Assembly (NCBI GenBank): GCA_030267965.1
Contig: BRYA01000583.1
Location: 8,028-21,762, forward strand
Reading direction: 5' to 3'
DNA from: Triparma columacea
Lineage: Eukaryota; Sar; Bolidophyceae; Parmales; Triparmaceae
DNA: 13,735 nucleotides
In this document: positions 1 to 8,177 of the stretch, piece by piece
Position numbering within the stretch: the stretch's first letter is position 1
Layout of the letters: the number at the start of each line of letters is the position of its first letter
Made by a program: the position numbers and the translations under genes
Notes under the pieces: generated by a model
The model's input: the letters and a program-made list of their open reading frames with translations, nothing else
The model's database searches: none
Told to the model about the DNA's origin: nothing

Positions 1-21
1 TCGGATCATTTTAGAAGCCAT
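1..21 (-). CDS. Possible 5' end of a gene leaving the window on the left
   Basis: On the minus strand an ATG at 21-19 sits in a favourable context (AAACATGG). It is followed by seven open codons (MASKMIR) up to the window edge. An in-frame TGA lies two codons upstream of the ATG, so this would be a true first start codon. Seven codons cannot identify a product. An AT-rich stretch on the minus strand (around 68-75) could be a core promoter, but that is weak. Confidence 0.2.
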
Positions 22-257
22 GTTTCAATCATAGCCCCCGGTCAACCGATGAGTATCCCGGGCGAAATATAAGAAGGGGAATCCAAACCGGCGGTTAAAA
101 TCATCTCCAAAAAAACAACACAACAACAAAATCCCCCCTCCCCCCCCCTCTCCCCCGAACGTAGTTTTTTTAGGCTCATTGTCTCAGTAGCGTAATTTAA
201 CAGGAAAACATAAAGGCTGTCTACATCGCCCTCCCCCCCGCATTTTACGAAGGGGTT

Positions 258-656
258 TTATCGAGTATACTCGTGGCTCGTAGTGAGCTGGGTGGGATCT
301 TCATTGACAATGGCCTTGACGATAAGGGGAAGAGAATAACAAACAGCAAGCAAGCAAACATCGCTGTTTTTTTTGGTCGGGGTCGTTCTCTCTCTCTCAC
401 TCTCTCTCTTTCTCTCGTTTGTGTGTGCGTGTGTAATTTCTCCGATCATGTACAATAATTTACTTGTGTGTTTGTCTTCAAGTCCTTGTTTGGCAAGGTC
501 AGACTGGGGCGGCATCCACGCAAGGTGTATAATCACTTCGGGAAGAACACTGACACAACACGGTGGAGATAAAGAGAAAGAGATAGAGAGATAGATGGAC
601 CACGCAAAAAAAAAAAAGACGAGAGACACAACACTCAACCCCCCCTTCCCACCACT
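258..656 (-). other. Region 3' of the twin CX9C gene with possible extra exons
   Basis: No complete gene can be supported here. The minus strand has two stretches that read like protein. One lies roughly at 450-530 and reads IIHLAWMPPQSDLAKQ and onward. The other ends at a TAA at 258 and includes AIVNEDPTQLTTSHEYTR. Between them lies a CT/GT microsatellite that reads as junk. The upstream small gene ends with GAT AAA GGT ATG TAG, and AAAG|GTATGT is a good donor-like site. An acceptor CCCGAAG|TG around 530 would keep frame into the first stretch. A clean junction to the last stretch could not be closed, so a multi-exon extension is a possibility only. Confidence 0.2.
388..434. repeat. CT/GT microsatellite
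   Basis: A run of TC dinucleotides with minor interruptions (388-416) is followed by a short GTGTGTGCGTGTG run. All open frames crossing it are low-complexity Ser/Leu or Arg/Glu runs, and they are not treated as genes. Confidence 0.85.
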
Positions 657-929
657 CTACATACCTTTATCCTCCTTAATCTCCTTAATCTCCCTAGCTT
701 TAGTTTTAACCTCCTCGCAGCATCCCTTCCATTCCACAAGTTCCTTCAAGCATTTACCACCCTCCAACACACTCCTCGTACCACTACCCTCGGCACTTCC
801 GAGTTCTGATGATGTAGAAGAGGAGGAGGGGAGGGATGAAAAACAATTGGAGAGGGAGGAGACTTGGGATGCGCACGAGGTTACGCAGTCGTACTCTATG
901 CCCGCGTCGACGTTTGTGGGTAGGTCCAT
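657..929 (-). CDS. Small twin CX9C (CHCH-type) protein, putative mitochondrial intermembrane space
   Basis: A 90-residue protein starts at the ATG 929-927 (MDLPTNVDAG). Translation further upstream would run through the TG/ACGT microsatellites, so this start was preferred. It has six cysteines. C19-x9-C29 and C60-x9-C70 form two CX9C motifs, with extra cysteines at 15 and 71. A Ser-rich low-complexity linker of about 30 residues separates them, and the C-terminus is a charged Lys/Glu helix. Twin CX9C proteins are typically small, imported into the intermembrane space by the Mia40 disulfide relay, and involved in respiratory-chain assembly. The linker is longer than the usual 10-20 residues. 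A donor-like GTATGT overlaps the last codons, so the true C-terminus may lie in a further exon. The exact family member is not recognised. Confidence 0.5.
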   Translation of the reverse strand: MDLPTNVDAGIEYDCVTSCASQVSSLSNCFSSLPSSSSTSSELGSAEGSGTRSVLEGGKCLKELVEWKGCCEEVKTKAREIKEIKEDKGM

Positions 930-957
930 GTTTTGTTTGTGTTGGGTGGGTATGTTG

Positions 958-975
958 GTGTGTGTGTGTGTGTGT
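958..975. repeat. TG dinucleotide microsatellite
   Basis: An uninterrupted run of GT dinucleotides is followed within 50 bases by ACGT/TATG tetranucleotide runs (about 990-1025). It lies directly upstream of the minus-strand ATG at 929, in its presumed 5' leader or promoter. Confidence 0.85.
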
Positions 976-1392
976 TTGTGGGTAGTATGTACGTCTATAC
1001 GTACGTGCGTACGTATGTATATATAGACTCCGAAGGATGTAACGTTTATGTAGCGTTTATGTAGATATATAGTTAGTATTTTGTTGGAGTAATGAATGGA
1101 TGGAAGCGGTGGAAACTCCCTTATTCTTCCCACAAACAAACTTATTGACTAATGTTAGGGAATGCACAATACTAATGATTAAGATTGAACACTAATATTG
1201 ACAAATAATACAATATAAGGCCATTCAACACCCCTCAAATGCCAACCAAAAGATTGGATGAGATTGAGTGCAGAATGAGGGCAGACTGGGAAACTTTCAG
1301 AGTTCAGATTGCAACTCATTGGAGTGATAATTCCATACTGGTTCTTCTCACGATCTCAAAATCGACCCACCGCTTGTGTTTTTGGCACATGC

Positions 1393-2327
1393 ATGTCAGC
1401 AGCCGGGTTAGCTGATTTGTTCTCCCTTTATTCAGCATTCCCACTTCTCGCATCAGCTTCATTCAGCGCCGACTCCCCAGCCTCATCAGGCTCCTCAACA
1501 TCTCTCTCCCTGACCACCGACTCTCTCAGTACAGAGCCTGCGCTCCTGCTTAAGGCTTTCTCCTCAATTTTCAGCGACAACGAGTCATCTTGGGAGGCAG
1601 CTCAAACCATCAGTAGAAACGCAAGGGAGGAGATTGGTCTGCCCAACACGGCTTCTTTGGGTTATGGGGAGATCCTTCCTGAGTCAGTGTTCACAATAAT
1701 GTGTGAGATCAAGGATGTCCACGGCCTGGAAAGGGGGGGGGTCGTATATGACCTTGGTAGCGGGAGTGGTAGGGTCCTATTCGCAGCCTGTTTGGCTCAC
1801 GACTTTAGATTGAGTAAAGGCATAGAATTTATAGAGAGCCTACACAACGCGGCGCTCAGGAATAAGAACAGATGGGAGGAACACGATGTCGTAACCCCAG
1901 AGGAAGGCGGCCCTGTTGATAGGGTAGAGTTTGATTTTTTGAAGGGTGACATTACGAAAATAACATCTCGAGCTTTGAGCCCTGCACCAACTGTACTCTT
2001 CTGCCACGCCACTCTATTCGACGACGGTGAGGCAGCACCACTTTCCGGCCCGCCGATTCCTTTGACCCTCCAATTCAGCCGTCGGCCATTGACCACTGAC
2101 CTTCCACCCCCCCCCTTTCCCTACGCGCAGACCTTTTCGATTGTGTGCAAGTAATCTCAGAAAACTGCAACCCGGGAACTTTCTTCGTTATGATCACGAA
2201 ACCCCTACGTACTGTTAACAGTACGGGAATGGTAACGGGCATCGAGACACTGTCGTATAAACAGTACAGAATGAGCTGGGGGCACACGACGGTGTATTTG
2301 CAGAGGAGAATGAAAACCAATGAGTAG
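1393..2327 (+). CDS. DOT1-like SAM-dependent methyltransferase, two exons
   Basis: Exon 1 is 1393-2026 and exon 2 is 2131-2327, giving 276 residues. Residues 1-80 are a Ser-rich leader. The core then follows the DOT1 order. YGE at 91-93 corresponds to the D1-loop YGE. DLGSGSGR at 120-127 is the SAM-binding motif I. E145 in GIEFIES is the acidic ribose-binding residue. GDITK lies at 185-189, VLFCHATLFDD at 201-211, and the final strands contain ITKP and a VYL-type end. DOT1 enzymes methylate H3K79 or use a related Class I fold on other proteins. The Asn-rich NNF-type segment of animal DOT1L appears here as CHATLFDD, so histone specificity is not assured. The start at 1393 is the first in-frame ATG; the open frame extends upstream to about 1309 without one. 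An ATG-initiated open frame at 1239 in another frame (57 codons) could be an upstream exon. TAG ends exon 2 cleanly. Confidence 0.7.
2027..2130 (+). other. Intron of the DOT1-like gene
   Basis: This is a GT-AG intron of 104 nt with donor GACG|GTGAGG and acceptor CTACGCGCAG|ACC, the latter behind a C/T-rich tract. Splicing joins phase 1 (G) to AC, giving GAC. The frame then continues from TLFDD into DLFDCVQVISEN, which restores the C-terminal half of the methyltransferase fold. Unspliced, the frame would end at 2154 with an unrelated Pro-rich tail. Confidence 0.8.
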
Positions 2328-2584
2328 CTTGTTTTTGTTGTATTTTAGTTTAATTAAAAGACTTCGCAGTATTAGTTTTTGACGATTTCATTCAAATGGG
2401 AAAATGCTCCAATTCTTCATCCTTGCTCACGTTCCGAACTCCTCACACCCTCACGCCAAATATTCGACAAAGGCGCGAGTGATGCCGCCGTCCGTGCCGG
2501 CGACTTATTGGGAGCTGATGGAGCTGATCATCGACAATTTTGCGCCTAGTATTACCAAATAGATGGCTTTAAGCTGGAAGAGGG
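2328..2584. other. Intergenic sequence left of the transposon
   Basis: This is the 3' flank of the methyltransferase gene. A 26-codon open frame with an ATG at 2482 (MPPSVPATYWELMELIIDNF and six more residues, stop at 2562) reads like protein. It has no recognisable relative and is too short to call. No RNA gene or further repeat was seen. Confidence 0.4.
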
Positions 2585-2592
2585 GGCCAAAA
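2585..2592 (+). repeat. Left target-site duplication (GGCCAAAA)
   Basis: GGCCAAAA abuts the left transposon end and recurs at 8497-8504 just outside the right end. The match is actually 10 bp (GGCCAAAACA at 2585-2594 and 8497-8506), because the next two bases of the element start also match the right flank. The duplication is therefore 8-10 bp, with 8 preferred. Eight base pairs is the length expected for P and hAT superfamilies. Confidence 0.75.
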
Positions 2593-2629
2593 CAAGGGGC
2601 AGGCTGAACCTTGGATTTAGGCACTATGC
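2593..2629 (+). repeat. Left terminal inverted repeat
   Basis: This aligns without gaps to the reverse complement of 8460-8496. The shared blocks are GGGG, AGGCTGAAC, ATTT and CACTATGC, separated by short mismatched stretches. Identity is high at the outer 17 bp and at the inner CACTATGC, and lower between. Confidence 0.75.
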
Positions 2630-2633
2630 ACTA

Positions 2634-2679
2634 GGTAGGGTAGGTAGATTTTGGCCAAAATCGCTCTTAACTATTTAGG
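2634..2679 (+). repeat. Left subterminal direct repeat
   Basis: This closely matches 8413-8457 in the same orientation, not inverted. It starts with GGTAGG repeats, has a TAGAT-TT-GGCC-AAAT middle, and ends in the 17-bp identical block GCTCTTAACTATTTAGG (2663-2679 and 8441-8457). The left copy contains a perfect 16-bp palindrome GATTTTGGCCAAAATC at 2647-2662. Likely transposase-binding or end-recognition sequence, by analogy with subterminal sites in P and hAT elements. Confidence 0.75.
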
Positions 2680-2701
2680 ATAGGTACTTCTAAATAGTTA
2701 A
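2667..2701. repeat. Perfect inverted repeat (hairpin) near left end
   Basis: The arms TTAACTATTTAG (2667-2678) and CTAAATAGTTAA (2690-2701) are perfect 12-bp complements around an 11-nt loop. A weaker counterpart with 9-bp arms lies near the right end (8446-8454 and 8471-8479), where the second arm overlaps the terminal inverted repeat. Confidence 0.8.
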
Positions 2702-3485
2702 CGTATAATAAATGAGACGGCTTTTAAAAAAAAATCCTTTGGCTTTCAGTGAATTTCCTTGGCTTTCACCATTGTTTACGTAAAATTACGTGTCCAATCT
2801 GTTTCATATTAAAAACTTCTCCTACCTCAGGTATTTTTATGTTATACGTGCCCACATATCCCTTCACTTAACCAATTTTCACCCATCTCACCTCAACAAA
2901 ATTCATCAGAATAACATTTTCTTACGGCAAAATTCAAGTCGGAGGCATTGCTTATACTACGTATATTAACCCCATATTTATTTTTATTCGAATCCGCTAA
3001 GAAAATCACAAATAAGCTAATGTCTTCCTCATCTGGATAAAACCCAATATGTTGGAGGGAGCAAATCATTTTGGAATCCCACTGAGAGACGCGAATAAGT
3101 AAAAAGTGAGTTTGAGGGGGGTGACTCGGGACCGTTGAAGGGTTTTGCGACGGACACGCTGTTTCGTGGGCGGTGGGGTGCAAATGAAAAAAAATGGCGC
3201 TCAGTTCCAGTGGCAGGAGTGGCAAGAGAGGTGGCAGGGTCAAAGCCGTATGTTGACTTTTCGTGGCAATCGACCGATCTAAGGCTATTTTATTCGGAGC
3301 GGTGATAATACCCGACATTTAAGGACAGCAACTCACACAACAAGCCCACCTGCAACATGACGCTCAACGCAGCCTTCACGGAAAGGAAACACGACACTTG
3401 ATCAATTTCCGAAAAGAGCGTTTCGCTTTTGCTTTCTACCCGTTTTTTGGCTTGCTTAGTCGACTGGGCAAGCCTCTGCCTTTTA
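2702..3485 (+). other. Transposon 5' leader, non-coding
   Basis: This holds about 780 nt between the left end repeats and the transposase ATG. A short tandem pair lies near 2738-2769 (CCTTTGGCTTTCA then CCTTGGCTTTCA). A 14-codon upstream ORF (3357-3401) ends before the transposase start; it is in the same frame but closed by TGA. A 141-codon minus-strand open frame (3318-2893) is present but has no recognisable domain. It could be a second element gene or chance. Confidence 0.5.
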
Positions 3486-6400
3486 ATGGAGACTACGAAT
3501 TCCCCTCCAACCGAGGAACGAGCACCTGTTGCTGAAGCTGGAGCTCCCTTTTCTCCTCCACTCCTTCCTCAAACAACATCCACAACGGAGACGGGTAAAA
3601 ATCCAATGGTGGCTCTTCCCTTTGGTCCTAATCTCCCACCTCCTGCTAGTAATATCCGTGCCCACTGGACCAGCCTTGAAGTCGGTGTTCCAGCTACTTA
3701 TTTCCCTGCCAATCATTTTGATGGTGTGCCACAAGCAACTTGCCTGCGACTGGAGCTTAATTTTGAAGGGAAGCCGGTGTTGCGTTGTGGGTTACCACTT
3801 TGTTTTAACCCACATTTTGGCACCCCTACCACCTCCTCTCGTCATCATGTGATGAAACACATGACCAAGCACACAACTGCGGATCCCCAAAGATTTGCCA
3901 TGGATGCCGAAAGAATAATCATAGATAAGCAAGCGACGAAAATCGCAAACTACTTCCAACCAGTGCAACAATCTGCGAGTAATGCGAGTGTAACAGCGAG
4001 GTTTTCCAGCTTCAACAAGGTAAAGGGAGTTCGCAAAACTTCTCAAGCCCCTTCTACTTCTCAAGGTCCTTCGACTTCTCAAGGTCCTTCTACTTCGCAA
4101 GGTCCTTCGACTTCTCATGCCCCTTCTACTTCGCAAGGTCCTTCGACTTCTCATGCCCCTTCGACTTCTCAGGCTTCTGCTTCTCAAGCTTCTTCTCCTC
4201 AACAGTCTTCCCTCCCTCCCCAACTGTCTGCTCCTCTCCAATTCCGATGCTCAGGCTTGCCACTAACGCTCCCTTATCCTCCTATTGCTAACTTTCCCTA
4301 CTCTCGGGACCCTGCGAAGAGTTTTGGGACGACTTTTGATTCTTCAAGAAGCTGTGTGAACGGCTCCGACTGTTCTTTTGTCGTCGCAACCGAAGGCCAA
4401 ACTTGTAATGGGTGTGTGGCGCTGTTCAGTGATCGGAAGGTTCAGAGTTATTTCCGTACCATCGAAATGATGGCGTGGAGAACTGATCTCCACGCTACAG
4501 CCACCAATACTCAGTATCTGACTCCGTCCCAGCAACAGTCGCGTTTGGCTAGGACAGCGCAGGAAGTTAAGGAACTGAAGTTCGCTTTATTATCAGAGGG
4601 GAAGTCAAGTCGTGCCTTGGCAAGGAGGGACCAGCTTCAAACGAGACTCATTAACACCTTGGCATTGAACGACCACGCCGGCCTTCAGATAGCTTTGTCA
4701 AGAGCTATGGAAGCCGGGAGGAGTATCGAAGCTACGATGAAAACTTTGCTTGACGTACTTAACGGGGTCAATGTCCCGAGAACCCAGCTACCTGGAGCCG
4801 TCTCATCTGAATTCGACGCCTTTGCGATGATCTTGATAAAAGGAGGCCCGAGTCTTTGTAACTCGTTGTCCCGGATGAAAGGCTCTAGTTCCCCTCACGC
4901 TGATTCTATAAGGAGGTACATGAGACAACAGATCGATCACAAGAGGATCATTTTGAGCAGCGGGAAGGAGATTGGTACGGAGGAGATAGAATGGAACCTT
5001 TCGAACTTGGATGTGAATTCCGGCAAGGGCGTCGCGACTCTAATGATTGATAATGTCAACATCGACGAGGGGCTTGGATTTGGTTGGACAGGCAACGTGT
5101 TGGGTTTGGGAAGACGTGGAAACTGGACTTATATTCCCAGAACCTTTTCGTCTTGGCATGACTTTGAACAACTCTTCGACGCCATGAGGGATGTTTCTGG
5201 ATCCGTCGAACCGCTGAAGTCCGTCGAACCGCTGAAGCTTGCTAACGAGATGACGGTACTTGGATTTTCAGTATCCCGAGACAAAGATTACCACAGCTAC
5301 ATTGCGGGAGGCATCGGAGAGACGAAGAAAGGTTCGAAGTCTAAAGATTTAGTCCCTAGCATTCTAAACGCTATAAAGGTCTGGGACGAGGTGCATGAGT
5401 CGACTCAAGGTCCTTTAGGGGCAATTGCTACCGATGGGGACTCCGAGGTGCGCAAGTCAGTTTGGAGTATAATGGTTTACGATATCGATCCTAATTGTTC
5501 TGTAGGGAAGATCCTCTTCGGGGGCACTGAAGGGTTGCAGTTGTTCGATGCCAAATGTGCTAGAAGTGCCACGAAACCTCTCGTTGATACTACTGACGGC
5601 CCACATGATGCGAAGCGAGTGAGGATGTTCCTCATCTCCGAAACTCCTTATTACGTCCTGCAGGAGCAGTACACCGGCGCTGAGTTAAGGAAGTGGCTGC
5701 GTAAAGAAACCCTGGGATACACAGATGCTGAGGTCAACGAGATGTTGGGCAGGGGTGCAGCCGACGCCATGAATGTCCCTGCATGTTCAAAGCTCCTACG
5801 GGCCGTGTCGAGGTTTGGGAATTTCAAAGACTCCGATTATCCCCAAACTATGACCACCACCCTGGCTAGTATGAAGAACTCTCACAGGTTGCTCGCCTTA
5901 TTTTGCTCTCTAACGTTCGAGGTCTGCTTCTGCATCAGGTGTGACGAGCATGCTGATTCGACTTCTCGCTACTTCTTCAGTGTTGAAGAGTTCCTGGAGA
6001 AGTGCAGCGCGTTGATGCATCTTTGCTTCGTGGTGTACCGTAAGCATACCACTGTCGGCAACCGGTTCAACCCCCCTCAAAACTGCGTCAATTTGGTCCG
6101 ACGGTGCGAGGCCAGCTTCATTCAAGCAGCTACTGCGAAGGCTTATGGGCTAGACTGGTTTCCTATTCTCGATGGTTCCAATCCTCTAGAGAACTCTTTT
6201 CGATATCTGCGGGACCTTTGCGGGGCTGGGAATACATTTAATGCGGCGGAGTTGGAGCAGCGGATGAATTACCTCACGATTTTAGAAGGAATTTACTCTA
6301 GGGATCCTGCTAAGTGCCCATCTAATAGAAGGGCTGGGGGTATAGACTGTCCGCGGCCCATCAACTTGCTTGGTAAGGAAGGGTCGGGCAAGTACAAAGT

Positions 6401-8177
6401 CAGCACTGATACTTTGAACGTTTCGCATGCTTTTTATGAAGGCCGTGATTGGGTGAAGAACAAGTGCAAGGAAATTGGGTTCACCAACGAGGAGCTGGAT
6501 TTCTATATAATTTCGCAGACTGAACCCAACTGTACCCTCTTGCGCCCTCTCGGTGATGACATAGGAGTGTTGCGGGAAGGTGCTGTTGCAGCTGCAGCTC
6601 CAGCGGAGGTAGAAGGTGCTGTTGCGGCTGCAGCAGGAGAGGTAATAGGTGCTCCTGCGCCTGCTGCACTAGGTGGTGGGGAAGACCCTGCAGCTCCTGG
6701 TAATGTTGTGCGAGACTCAGACTCTGACTCCGATGACGTCTCTGATGGCAAACCTCTCGAACCTCGCGACTCGGCCGAACCTCTCGACTTTGCCGACATT
6801 GTTGATGGCCTTACCTTACATTGCGAAGTATCAGACTCTGAGGGTGCTGCTACTGCGACGTTCAAACCTGCGAACCTCTTCGTCACAAATCACCCAAGAT
6901 TCCCTGATGAGAAACTATCATTTTCTCATTGTCTTAAACTGAGTGATACCAATGAGTCGAATGTTCGAAAGATTGCCAGCCGCATGCAGCGCGTGAAGAA
7001 TATGGTTCGAAATCATTTCAAGCCAGAGGATGGAGGGGACAACTTCGATTGGGTTGATGAGGAGGATGAGGTCGTAGCTAAGGAGGACATGCTACTGGCT
7101 ATAGGAATAACCTCGTCAAAGCAGCTTGTAGGCTTTCTCTTGCGCCCATCGCACTTCAAGCATGAAAAATTCACTTGTCTGCGGGTTAATACAGCCTCTC
7201 TCGACAAAGCCCAGGTGCAGGGGGCTCCATTACTTCTCTTCGACGTTGAGTTAGGAGGGACGCGAGGGAACCCCGGCCCCAAGAATCTCATCTTCAAGGC
7301 AACAAGCAGCAAGAAAGCTGTTACCATTACTGGAGATCGATGTGCGAAAATAAAGACAAGCTATATGAACCGGGAGGACGAGGGTGCGGTCTTATACGTT
7401 TCCATGGAAGACATGCTAGCAGGCCTCGAAAGTCTCGCCCGAAAGGATTCCCGTAACAGAATGATAAAGCTCAATGACGATGACGAAAAGCTGTACAGGT
7501 GGGGAGATGATAAAGCCATCATCGTGTCTGTCGCAGGAGAGAACGATCTTGATATGTATGGCCTCAAGAAGGGGTACGACACAACTTACTATTGCAACTG
7601 GCCCCCCTGCGACAACAAGCCAATGAAACGTGCGCTCGCGAGGCACCATCGTTGTGCCCATTATCTCTCGGGGCCGCCTCAACCTCCGCCAAATTATCCC
7701 TGCGGAGTGTGCTACACAAACGAAGCAGTCCAGATCGATGATAATGCCTCTGCTGGGTGCCAGTTCACTTTGAAGGATGGCAGGACTCCGTTGGTGCTGT
7801 GTAAAGAGGTAGGGGAGGTTACTTGGAAGCGCAAAGGTGAGGACAAACCTTCAAAACAGAACCCAAGCATGAATTTCATCGTCAAGTGTACTCTCTGTAC
7901 CGAATACTATTGGAGAGACTCTTTGCTACAACATCTACAAGAGAGCCCAAATCATCCAAGTGGGTCTGCGTCCTACCAAAAAATGGCAAAGCTTGGAGCA
8001 CGGAACGGAGACAGCGAAACCATGGTGAAACAGCAGCAACTGGGGAGTAAAAGAAAGGCAAGGGATAACTCGAAGAACCCGAAAAAGAAAGGGAAGGTAC
8101 TTGAGGAGGGAGTAGAGGCGGCGGACGAGGACGAGGGCGAAGAGCAGTTAGAGAAGGATGGGCAGACTAATCTTTAG
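3486..8177 (+). CDS. P-element/THAP9-type transposase with extra zinc fingers
   Basis: A single uninterrupted frame of 1563 residues. The first in-frame ATG is at 3486; the frame upstream to 3429 has none. Residues 101-129 form a C-x4-C-x18-H-x3-H finger resembling C2H2/BED, where P elements usually have a THAP domain. Residues about 185-235 are a Ser/Thr/Pro repeat. The DDE core reads: first Asp D522 in LMIDNVNIDEG; D650 in ATDGDSEVRKSV; DGPHDAKRVR at 704-713, matching the DxxHxxKxxR motif; a helical insertion; and E902 in NPLENSFRYLRDLCGAGNTF, the P/THAP9 signature around the catalytic Glu. The C-terminus has an Ala-rich and an acidic Ser/Asp linker (about 1030-1090). Cys/His motifs follow at 1370-1392, 1406-1439 and 1468-1490, then a Lys/Arg-rich possible nuclear signal (about 1519-1540). 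It should cut and paste the surrounding element. No stops or frameshifts, so probably functional or recently active. Confidence 0.8.
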   Translation: METTNSPPTEERAPVAEAGAPFSPPLLPQTTSTTETGKNPMVALPFGPNLPPPASNIRAHWTSLEVGVPATYFPANHFDGVPQATCLRLELNFEGKPVLRCGLPLCFNPHFGTPTTSSRHHVMKHMTKHTTADPQRFAMDAERIIIDKQATKIANYFQPVQQSASNASVTARFSSFNKVKGVRKTSQAPSTSQGPSTSQGPSTSQGPSTSHAPSTSQGPSTSHAPSTSQASASQASSPQQSSLPPQLSAPLQFRCSGLPLTLPYPPIANFPYSRDPAKSFGTTFDSSRSCVNGSDCSFVVATEGQTCNGCVALFSDRKVQSYFRTIEMMAWRTDLHATATNTQYLTPSQQQSRLARTAQEVKELKFALLSEGKSSRALARRDQLQTRLINTLALNDHAGLQIALSRAMEAGRSIEATMKTLLDVLNGVNVPRTQLPGAVSSEFDAFAMILIKGGPSLCNSLSRMKGSSSPHADSIRRYMRQQIDHKRIILSSGKEIGTEEIEWNLSNLDVNSGKGVATLMIDNVNIDEGLGFGWTGNVLGLGRRGNWTYIPRTFSSWHDFEQLFDAMRDVSGSVEPLKSVEPLKLANEMTVLGFSVSRDKDYHSYIAGGIGETKKGSKSKDLVPSILNAIKVWDEVHESTQGPLGAIATDGDSEVRKSVWSIMVYDIDPNCSVGKILFGGTEGLQLFDAKCARSATKPLVDTTDGPHDAKRVRMFLISETPYYVLQEQYTGAELRKWLRKETLGYTDAEVNEMLGRGAADAMNVPACSKLLRAVSRFGNFKDSDYPQTMTTTLASMKNSHRLLALFCSLTFEVCFCIRCDEHADSTSRYFFSVEEFLEKCSALMHLCFVVYRKHTTVGNRFNPPQNCVNLVRRCEASFIQAATAKAYGLDWFPILDGSNPLENSFRYLRDLCGAGNTFNAAELEQRMNYLTILEGIYSRDPAKCPSNRRAGGIDCPRPINLLGKEGSGKYKVSTDTLNVSHAFYEGRDWVKNKCKEIGFTNEELDFYIISQTEPNCTLLRPLGDDIGVLREGAVAAAAPAEVEGAVAAAAGEVIGAPAPAALGGGEDPAAPGNVVRDSDSDSDDVSDGKPLEPRDSAEPLDFADIVDGLTLHCEVSDSEGAATATFKPANLFVTNHPRFPDEKLSFSHCLKLSDTNESNVRKIASRMQRVKNMVRNHFKPEDGGDNFDWVDEEDEVVAKEDMLLAIGITSSKQLVGFLLRPSHFKHEKFTCLRVNTASLDKAQVQGAPLLLFDVELGGTRGNPGPKNLIFKATSSKKAVTITGDRCAKIKTSYMNREDEGAVLYVSMEDMLAGLESLARKDSRNRMIKLNDDDEKLYRWGDDKAIIVSVAGENDLDMYGLKKGYDTTYYCNWPPCDNKPMKRALARHHRCAHYLSGPPQPPPNYPCGVCYTNEAVQIDDNASAGCQFTLKDGRTPLVLCKEVGEVTWKRKGEDKPSKQNPSMNFIVKCTLCTEYYWRDSLLQHLQESPNHPSGSASYQKMAKLGARNGDSETMVKQQQLGSKRKARDNSKNPKKKGKVLEEGVEAADEDEGEEQLEKDGQTNL
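4038..4178 (+). repeat. 18-bp tandem repeat inside the transposase gene
   Basis: Seven near-identical 18-bp units (4038-4163) plus a partial one encode TSQxPS hexapeptides (TSQGPS, TSQAPS, TSHAPS). Third-position changes and the GGT/GCC and CAA/CAT swaps distinguish the units. The resulting disordered linker joins the N-terminal finger to the core. Confidence 0.9.
5202..5237 (+). repeat. Perfect 18-bp tandem duplication in the transposase core
   Basis: TCCGTCGAACCGCTGAAG occurs twice in exact tandem (5202-5219 and 5220-5237). It encodes SVEPLK twice at residues 573-584, between the first and second catalytic Asp. Perfect identity suggests a young event. Confidence 0.9.

Noticed and set aside
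258..638. Minus-strand 126-codon frame taken as a single gene
   Set aside because: It runs through the CT/GT microsatellite and a poly-A/T tract and starts in a Phe run. Only parts look like protein, so it is described as possible exons instead.
595..1026. Plus-strand 143-codon frame
   Set aside because: It is low complexity and crosses TG and ACGT microsatellites; the opposite strand gives the ordered twin CX9C pattern.
4038..4178. CRISPR-like array
   Set aside because: The 18-bp units are contiguous with no unique spacers and remain in the coding frame.
3792..4241. Minus-strand Arg/Ser repeat frame
   Set aside because: Antisense reading of the 18-bp TSQxPS tandem repeat; not an independent RS-type protein.
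6503..6886. Minus-strand Ala/Ser/Pro-rich frame
   Set aside because: Antisense shadow of the Ala- and acid-rich linker in the transposase.
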